A stretch of DNA of 64,000 bases from assembly GCA_030248195.1 (NCBI GenBank), contig JASAND010006263.1, positions 1 to 64,000 on the forward strand, given 5' to 3'. How positions within the stretch are numbered: position 1 is the stretch's first letter; the number at the start of each line of letters is the position of its first letter. The stretch is from Trissonchulus latispiculum. Lineage: Eukaryota > Nematoda > Enoplea > Enoplida > Ironidae. A program made the translations under genes and the position numbers. This document shows, piece after piece, positions 55,973 through 64,000 of the stretch. A model generated the notes under the pieces. The model saw nothing but the letters and a program-made list of their open reading frames with translations, did no database searches and was not told where the DNA came from.

Positions 55973-57759
55973 GCGCAAAATAATTACTGATGATATATGC
56001 CACGCTGCTGGAGTGATACCTTGCTCATGTGGCTCAAAAGAAGGCGAAGTCGGCGGAAAAAACGAACGAAAGTGAAAAGGAGATTTGGAATAGCGCCCCC
56101 CAGAAAGGGGGTTCTCGTCGCTGAGTCTAGACTCAACTTGTTGTACCATTTAGTAACCGTTGGCAAACTTCAGCTGAGTTCAAATTTCGCAGGCACAGAT
56201 ATTTGAATGCTACCGCAGCTTCACAGGTGACCTCAGACGTCACGTTTTACGGAGACAGTGATCATATACGTAGTTTGTCATTTGTCGTATGTATCCTCAA
56301 GGTTCTCCGAAAAGGAATATCCCACAATGCACCTTCTACTCAAGTCTAACTCAAGTCTACCCGTTAAGTTAGGTTAGACATCAATTCACAATTAAATTTC
56401 TATTTTTCTTTTACCACTGTTCTTACACATGTTCTTGGAGTTGAAAGTGGAAACAAAAAGATTTTGATATCTCAAAATTTAGAATTTTCGAACCCACCAT
56501 TCAAAGAAACTGCTTTGTTTGGCTAAGATAATTCACAGAATTGGGGGGTGGTTTGGAAAGAGCCCCCACGTAGTATATATTCAAAATTAACATTTTTTCT
56601 AACCATTGATAAGAAAAGTGACAAACTAATATACATACATTTGTTTAATAGAGTCCATAGATTAGGTTTCACCTGGGTTCTTTCTGTTATGGGTGGTCCA
56701 GGGGTTCGAAATCGGACATGGTGCCATTTCAAGCCAAATTTTCAATTTTAGCAAAAATGCTTATTTTTGCCTTAAAATGGGTCTAGTCTAGTCTATGTTT
56801 TATACACGATAGGATGCTTAAAGTGCCGAAAATAAACAATAAAATAAACATAAAATTTCCAAAATTAGCCTAGTGTTTACGTGTTGAAGGGGTACAACAT
56901 TTTCAAATGACCATGACCTCAATTTTCGCACACGAACTATGTTTGGCAGTGATGTGCGCCGGAGCGGGCTACTGCTCCGGAGCTCCGGGTATATGCCGCT
57001 TGAAGGTGCTAAGCATCTAATTCGAAAGTATGATTTTTCTGTGAACTCCACGATTTCTTCTTACAGCACGTAAGACTGTAATGAATTTTACATTTATATA
57101 GTTGTCGTACTCCTGTTTTTAAAATGTTCCTGTTTTGCCAAGGCTTCGGTCTTATACTTCTCAAGACGGTTCTTTTTTCTGGAGACAATTTTAACTTGGT
57201 CTATATTCTAAATATATAAAGGACAAATTAAATACAACTCTAATATATTTAAGGAGTTCAATTTCGTACTTGTTATTTATTATTTGTCTCAATTAAATAT
57301 TATATATATACATTTCCGTTAAAATCTAATTCCATGTAAACTTTCAACATCTGCAGCAGTTTTCTTTCTTTCATCAAACCTACTCTTTTCTAATATCTTT
57401 GAGATCGAAGTTCTGTTAGTTTAGATTGATTATTTTAATTTGATCATATATAACACATCCTCATGATAAGATAAATATATATATATATATATATACGGAG
57501 TGGGCAAATGAAATCTGGTCCACATCTGCTAAATTTGCAATAGTTTGAATTTGAAAAGTTTGGTACATATATATACACTCAGTGAAATTCTGACAAGAAA
57601 TATCGAGCATTTCATGTGGTCATGTGGAATATATATAATATTTAAATTTGCTCAAATCATAGAAAAAAGTGAAACATTAAAGTAAACTGAAGTGTAAACT
57701 AACATGGGCTTTATGTACACACAGCAGTATGCACAATCAATTAACCCAAAAATTCAGTG

Positions 57760-60020
57760 AAATATATATTGATGGTGGGGTTGATGGGGGAGGGTCGGAG
57801 AGCCCCACCCAGAAAATGTTGGAGGGGGAGCCTAGCCTCCCCCACCCCAAATCTCCGATACACCTATGGCCACGGCCATTTTGGAGCCAAAGGATTTGTC
57901 ATTTTTCACATTTTTCTCATTTTTCATTCACATTTTTCTCAAATTTCAGCTTAGAATCGCTATCAAGCAGTGTAAAAACGCCTAAAACGATAAAAAACAA
58001 GTCTTGTTTTGACGAAAAACGTTAGAATACTGAAAATTTTACGTTTCAAGCAGGCATGTGCAGGAGGGAGAAATTCTGAGGGGTGGCCCCTGAACCGATG
58101 GCCTGAGGGTGCGGCCCCTGTTTTGCCCAAAAAACCAAAAAAAATCCGAATTCTGGGGCATAGTTTCCTTTGGGGGGGGGGGGGGGGGGGCGGGGGGTGG
58201 GGGTGGGGGGGGGGGTTCCCCCGCCCCCAAAATTTTTGACCAAATTTACCCCCCCCAGATTTTTTTGACTGACCCTCCCCCAACTTTTGGCTACCCCCCC
58301 CCCGAACCCCCCCCCCCAAACGATTTATGGACCCAAACAGTTAGAGAAATTTGGTCCAAAAAATGGTCATTTTTTGAAAAATTATGTATTCTAAAATTTT
58401 GACCTAAAATCGCTTTAAAATGGTGCAAATGCGCCTAAAAACGTTAAGAACGTTTCTTATTTTGATGAAAAAAAGGGCTAAATTACAGACCATTTTGCAT
58501 TTTTTGGCCAGTTTTCGAAATTTCTGTGGTCCGAATTCTGGGGTGGGGTTGGGGGGTACCCCCCCCCCCCCATCACACTTCGGAGGTCGGCCAAGATTTA
58601 TCTCCCCCCACCCCCCAGTCCCAAAGTTCCAGGGAAACTATGTTCTGGGGGGTGAGGGAGTGAGGGACGGCACTTATGTAGATGGGGGGACAAAAATCAG
58701 CCTTGGTCCCCCCTTGTGATTCGAAAAAAATTTTTTGTCTCCGATTTGGCTGAGGTGCTCCCACCCAGTGTAAATCGAGGTCGCTGATTCCAAAAATCGA
58801 ATCGAGAGAATCACCAGAATTGATCGATCAAAAAATTTTTTTGTCACCAATTTTCGCGAAGTGCCGCCCCCAGAGTAACTCGGGGGCGCTGATTCCGAAT
58901 CTGCAGTCGAAATTTCGATTCGAGCAGCCAAAACCGAGTTATTGACGATTTTTTAAAAAATCGATGAAAATCGAATTTGCGGGAGAACGACCGATTTTCA
59001 TGAAATTTCGACTGCAGATTCGAAATCAGCGCACCCGAATCACCACAGGGCCAGGGGCGGCTTGCTTGAAAATTGGTGACAAAAATTTTTTGATCGATTT
59101 TGATCGATCGATTGTGGTGATCGATCGATGATTCGGATCGATCTCTCGATTCGATTTTTGAAATCTACGACATCGATTTACCCTAGGGGGGGCACCTTCT
59201 CAGCCAAATCGTAGACAAAAATTATTTCGAATCGGGGGGCCAGGCCAAGGCAAAATTTTTTGCCCCCAAGTGCCGTGAGGGGACCCCTATAGGGTGTGAG
59301 CTCCATATCTGGGATGGGGTCAGCGTTTCCCCCAGGGGGGGGGTACTCCCCCCAAAAGTTTCGACATCCCCATCCCCAACTTTCAGCTACCCCCACCCAT
59401 TACCCAACCCCCCGGGCCTTTTTGGAACCAAAAAGTTTGCTAAATTTTGCCCAAGAATGGTCATTTTTTGAAAGTTTCTCAAATTTTGTCTTAAAAGGGC
59501 TTCAAAAACGGCGTATAAATGCCTGAAGCTATCAAAACAAGACTTGTTTTCACGGAAAAAGCGTTTAAAATACAGAAATTTTGCATTTTTAGGCCATTTT
59601 TTGGATTTTTGAGGTTCCAATTTTGGGGGAGTTCGGGGGGGGGTACCCCCATTACATTTCGCGGATCAACCACCAAATTTCCAGAGCTTACCCCCCCCCC
59701 CCCAACCAAAATTTCCAGGGACACTATGGAGTGGGGTGAAACCATAGTTTCCCTGGAATTTTGGGTCTGGAGTCATGGCAAATCCTAGGCCGACCTAACC
59801 GACATGTGATGGGGGTCTTTATCATAAGTGTGGCTGGGCAAAAAATCTGCGGGAGGGGAGTTCCGACGGAGGCTGGGGGACCCCCCCTAAACTTTCGATT
59901 TTATGCCGATTTTGGCCACCTTTTGGCCAAAAAGCAGGGTGGGGGGTCCCAAAAATCTGAAAATCTGGAGGGGGGGGGTCGCCAAAATATGTCCTTTTGG
60001 TGGGGGGTTACTTAGCTAAC
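57760..60020. repeat. G/C-run foldback module, right copy
   Basis: Mirror of the left module, with the same blocks in reverse order and its inner palindrome centred near 58,960. Homopolymer lengths differ (for example a run of about 18 G near 58,173). No gene. Confidence 0.8.
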
Positions 60021-60129
60021 CTCAGGCTTAAAAAAGGATACAGTGAAAAGTTGAGTTATACAGTAGTCTCACCGGAGATTTAGGGTTGGGTTGGATACTC
60101 AAGAACAGTATTAGCCAAAAGACAAAAAC

Positions 60130-60713
60130 GGCGGAATATATACAACTAAATATAAATGTAACCCTTTTCTGGATAATTAACAATAACAAACCTTTCCTTG
60201 ATACCTTAGCATATATAAACAAAAGAAAGCTGCAAAAACAATAAATACTTTTGACTTCACTACACTATCTAGAACACAGGACAATAAACACTAGTTTAGA
60301 CAACAAGCAGTTTCTGAGATAGTAAAGGACACCTTAATACATTCCAAACTGCATATAAGAAATAATAAAATATACTGGGATAACGGAGAACCTAAATTCA
60401 CTACCATAAACCCACAAGTACTTATGGATATGTGCAGGTATTTAATAGATAACGCATACTTCATGCTCGAGAGATCTCATATTTAAACAACAAATAGGAA
60501 TACCTATGGGAACAAACGCAGCACCAACCTTAGCCAATATAACATAACACCATTTCGAATACAAATTCGTTACAAATGAATACAACTTAGCAATAAATGA
60601 ATACTTAGAGAATACATTCAGATACATAGACTATATAACCACGGTAGATGGTCAAAATGTTCTTGAATTTAAACTTATAAATACATTTATCCTGCTGAAT
60701 TACTGCTAAATTA
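60130..60713 (+). pseudogene. reverse transcriptase remnant, Penelope-like, right copy
   Basis: Mirror of the left copy. An extra base near 60,472 shifts the frame (CTCGAGAGATCTC) before QQIGIPMGTNAAPT, the same stop follows LANIT, and the catalytic motif reads RYIDYITTVDG, so the second Asp of YIDD is Tyr. It is more decayed than the left copy. Confidence 0.6.
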
Positions 60714-61053
60714 AGTCAACGAACAAAATGATAAAGCAAAAGATACTAGACTTAGAAGTAGTATGGCACGTCTGTATGGCGCTAAAACCCTATTTCAAGT
60801 CATGGTCAAATTATGTACGCTTAGTGATGGTATAGACATGGCATATATACTATTTTAGCTGAGATTTTTAATCTACTTGCTTAAAGTGTAATCTGCCCAA
60901 TGTATTAAGCCTTTAAATTGCTTTGATTATTAAAGCCAAGCTCTCCAGAGCGGGGCTTCTCAGCGTGTAAAGTGTGGTGAAAATGTCTGCAAATTGCTAC
61001 AAACAGTATGGATCAAAATCTTTTCAGCGTGTAAACATGAGCGCTGATATTTT

Positions 61054-61565
61054 TGTAACACTAGGCGTTTTCGACAAATTAACAATACCCAGCTAGCGAT
61101 AGGGAAATCCTACAGTAAGAATTTAAAGTTGCGGAGAATTGAAGGAATAACTGATGCAGTTCGATTTAAACAATATCGTACAACTTCGGCAACAATGTAA
61201 GGTTTTCAAAAAGTAACCAAATTCTTTGTATTTTCAGGAAATAGTAATTGGCTTATTATTAGGAGATTGCAAAGTGAACTATGCAATGTTTATAGCGGTA
61301 ACCTGGTGATATAAAAACCATTGCTGTACGACTTACCTAGCTCAAGTTATTATTTTTCTAATTTGTCGAAAACGCCTAGTTTTACGTAATGTCAGCATAG
61401 CACGTTTATTTAATGTTTTGGAAACTTTTGATTATACTCACGTTTGAAGGGAAGTTCGCACCATGCAATATGTTTACTCTAACGTACTAATCAGGATCTT
61501 GAACTTACGATGGTTACATCTAGATGGCGTAGTTATTGATAAAGCAGTGTCACATTGCTGTTACA
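61054..61565. repeat. LTR-like block, right copy
   Basis: Inverted counterpart of 49,539-50,041: TGTAACACTAGGCG at 61,054, TGTTACA ending at 61,565, then GTCTCCCTTCTCT, the complement of the polypurine tract. Confidence 0.5.
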
Positions 61566-62639
61566 GTCTCCCTTCTCTGCAATCTTGTTTACTTCGTAAA
61601 CTATAGGCGAATTTCATAAATTGTTTCCCTTTCTGGTTTCAACAGACATTGCTGGATTACACTGAAAATTCTAGCTTTGGCCTTCAACTTGAGAATTCTA
61701 CATTGCAAATTCAACTCCATATAAATTGACTATTCCTATACTTAGTTTAACTACAAGTTGGCGAATATTCTCTCTAAACGTTTGGTTAAAACGTAACGCA
61801 TGCACAAATTGTAGAATTCGAAAGTGAATTTTGAAAAGTGGGGAATTCGACAACTTTTTGTTTACCTGAAGGACCCTTGGGCGGGTTTGCTCGCCCCAAT
61901 GTGCTTGCGTTAGGTTTTAACCCATTTGATTCAGGGTTGCTACTATGCTATTGATTGGATGATTATGGTCTGTATTCTGTATCAGTAAAGGTTAACTTGA
62001 AGTTACTGCGCTTCTGATGGGCCACCGACGTCACAGCAACAAGTTAAAGAATTGACAGTTATGTTTAAAACTACATATGTAGCGAAATCGTTTCATTTCG
62101 TCGAATACCAAATGAAAAATGATTACGTTGGGCGCAGACCTTTTATAGAAAGCGGTGTGCTTGGCTGCTCATTTGAATTAGGGCATACAATGATGTGAGG
62201 CCCGAATGCCAAAATAGGATTGATATTAGTGATAACATGGTTGCTCATACGTGTGACAGTTGACCTTCAAAGCATACGGCTGCACTACGTGCAAGACTCA
62301 GTAGGCTGCTCGCTCGAATGTTTTCGGTTTCATGACTTCGTTAATTCTAATATTAATGAATACATGATTGCTCATACGAGCGATATCTGATCCCAAAACG
62401 TACGAAGTTGCGCTAGATAGAGTTATGGTGATTAAGTATTGACTTGAAAAGATTTCTGGTGCCATGCCTTCGATAGACCATATATTTCTGATCACTTAAC
62501 TAATCATACGCACTACAGCTGACATCAAGCATGCAATGACGCTAATTTCAACTACCGTTGAGTACCCATTCGATACTTTTCGCAGCAGGACCAATCCCAA
62601 AATAGCAATTTTACAGTATTTTGGCCTAATTTGGTTACA

Positions 62640-63642
62640 GATGGTAACATTTAGGTAAAATCAGTTGCGCATGGTAGTGTGAATTGATGTCAATGTTGAC
62701 AGATTATTGTAATTATTGTTTGACAGTAACCTAGATAAAACAGTATATAAACAGTATCAGAATCCTTTCACCATAGTGCATTCTGACCATTGTGCATTCT
62801 GTTCTGATAATAATGCTTTAATTACCAATTCCAGGCAAGATACTCTGAGTGGTACTTTGAATAAGTTTCCTTCCATCCCTACACTGTGTGGTTTCACATT
62901 TGAAATTTTCTAAATGATTACAATTGTGAAGGTGAGTTCATTTTATTACTGAATTAGTTTAAAACTAAGGGCCATTTAAAACAGTAGGTTAGAATATTTA
63001 AATATTTCAATATTTAAAAATATTTAAAAAGACCAAACAGTAGATTTAAAATCATCTTTTTATCTCCTAAAGTAACTTCCTTACAAAGTGATTGAGCTAA
63101 ATTTCACATGTAAAACTAGGCATAAATCTCTTGCGGGAAAAACCCTAGAATTTGGAGTGAAATACAACAACTTTATGCATAACGAATGCTTAGATACAGA
63201 ATCACGTGGAGTATTTTGGAAAGTAACCAAAACTACCGGTTTTCAAATATCTTAGTTGGCGTATTGGCACTCAGTTGGTCAAAACAGTCAAAATAGCTTT
63301 CCTATCAACCGAGTGAGCCAATAGTTATCATATATTAAAATTTGCATAGGTCTAGGTGAATGTGTATACCGCATCACATCCGTTTTTCTTTTATCTATCT
63401 GCTAGCCGTAATGCCAAAAGTGAGCCTCAGGGTGCGCCTGAGGATTCTACTCGTGCTTGGGTTAGTCATGATTTTATTTCTTTTCACAATTGACAAAGTG
63501 ATTTCAACCATTTACAATCACATGATCCTGGAAATTTGCCAATTAGTTACTCGGATAGAATCCGTTTTACTGGGATTCGAAAATATACTGCTGGTCATAC
63601 CAAGAAAGGCTGCGAAAGTGCGGACAAGTTCGCAGCATTCGG
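62640..63642. other. non-coding outer part of right arm
   Basis: Pairs with about 47,000-47,950. It holds the uninterrupted target of the left-arm solo LTR near 62,643-62,656. The 132-codon plus-strand frame from 63,360 is antisense to the arm's conserved ORF at its end and is not accepted as a gene. Confidence 0.5.
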
Positions 63643-64000
63643 TCAGAAAGCAATTCCCATGTACCAGGCTTTTCGCCCACCTTTTCCTACGAACTTATTA
63701 CAAGGCTTTCGCAACATTTCCTGATAAGCCAGGTACGCGGCCTCAAAACTCAAGTTAATTTTGGATTTGTATCCTGGCGGGACCGTGCTGGCATAGTCGT
63801 CGGTATTAACGATTGCACTCTCCTCTTCCTTGTTATTCGTTTCATGGACTTCTTTGTTGTCGCACTTCATTTTCAGATCAAGTTTTTCTTTTTCCTCGGC
63901 AATAAGTGCAGAAATTCTGTAGTTGATGCAGGCGAGCATTGCACTGGCGCCGGCGTTGTATGACGCCTGTTTGGTCTTCCCCAAAGCTTCATGTTCGATC
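63643..64000 (-). CDS. unknown protein of the inverted repeat, right copy (runs off the edge)
   Basis: Open from the window edge; the counterpart of the left-copy start codon lies just outside. The first ~104 residues match the left copy (one visible difference, Asn-Ile to Asn-Thr in the linker). After KPCNKFV the sequence becomes GKGGRKAWYMGIAF and stops, so the Cys/His end is lost. Either this copy is truncated or the left copy acquired a different tail of about 20 changed bases followed by the old sequence in another frame. Confidence 0.45.
   Translation of the reverse strand, partial: IEHEALGKTKQASYNAGASAMLACINYRISALIAEEKEKLDLKMKCDNKEVHETNNKEEESAIVNTDDYASTVPPGYKSKINLSFEAAYLAYQEMLRKPCNKFVGKGGRKAWYMGIAF

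Larger units (their letters stand above)
55973..64000. repeat. right arm of the giant inverted repeat
   Basis: Reverse complement of the left arm, continuing past the window end. Compared with the left arm it lacks the solo LTR and ~300 bp near 54,440-54,800, and it differs by scattered substitutions and short indels, including homopolymer lengths. Confidence 0.9.

Noticed and set aside
63360..63758. 132-codon plus-strand frame
   Set aside because: Its end is antisense to the conserved minus-strand ORF of the right arm, and the rest lies in sequence that has no matching open frame in the left arm.

Overview
This window is eukaryotic, most likely from an invertebrate animal. It shows spliced coding sequence with GT/AG borders, a long intron, several superfamilies of DNA transposons, LINE, LTR and SINE pieces, and the broken genome of a Polinton/Maverick (a large virus-like transposon). 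Nothing fixes the species. There are no bacterial operons and no convincing RNA genes. Apart from two or three exons, almost every coding trace belongs to mobile DNA.

Layout. (1) 1-25,835: two exons of one host gene, a U1/JAZ-type C2H2 zinc-finger exon (561-754) and an acidic/tyrosine-rich terminal exon (25,686-25,835), with matching phase-0 junctions. The ~24.9 kb intron between them is almost wholly a GC-rich minisatellite (about 975-25,020) of 75-81 bp units in nested higher-order duplications. It is interrupted by a palindrome-rich A/G-run insert (1,385-1,738) and by an internally deleted LINE (8,442-8,982) that carries a 2A-like motif and a 13-bp target duplication. (2) 26.2-32.4 kb: a non-autonomous hAT with an 8-bp target duplication, a 1.2-kb element with long inverted ends, a multi-hairpin repeat and a short hairpin tandem repeat. 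(3) 32.7-40.6 kb: a decayed Polinton with remains of protein-primed DNA polymerase, integrase, probable minor capsid, major capsid, packaging ATPase, two conserved small proteins, a Cys-rich protein, a protein-kinase-like gene and an unknown gene. Two MITEs sit inside its capsid and ATPase genes, the second one exactly in the Walker A codons. (4) 40.7-46.1 kb: a TATA promoter with a candidate first exon, a second copy of the multi-hairpin repeat, a SINE in reverse orientation and two tandem foldback elements. (5) about 46.6-64.0 kb: a giant inverted repeat, with arms of roughly 8-9 kb around a ~0.5-kb spacer. It carries mirrored copies of a 143-codon ORF, an LTR-like block, a reverse-transcriptase remnant and a G/C-run foldback module. 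A 527-bp solo LTR is present in the left arm only.

How it fits together: the Polinton genes follow the usual replication/integration versus virion-assembly split, on opposite strands. All are broken by stops, frameshifts or insertions, so it is a fossil. The most unusual item is the kinase-like frame in the Polinton (39,073-39,948), which reads through a whole kinase-like domain in one frame with only two stops. The giant palindrome and the intronic array are the main structural oddities. Everything here was read by eye; no searches or alignments were run.
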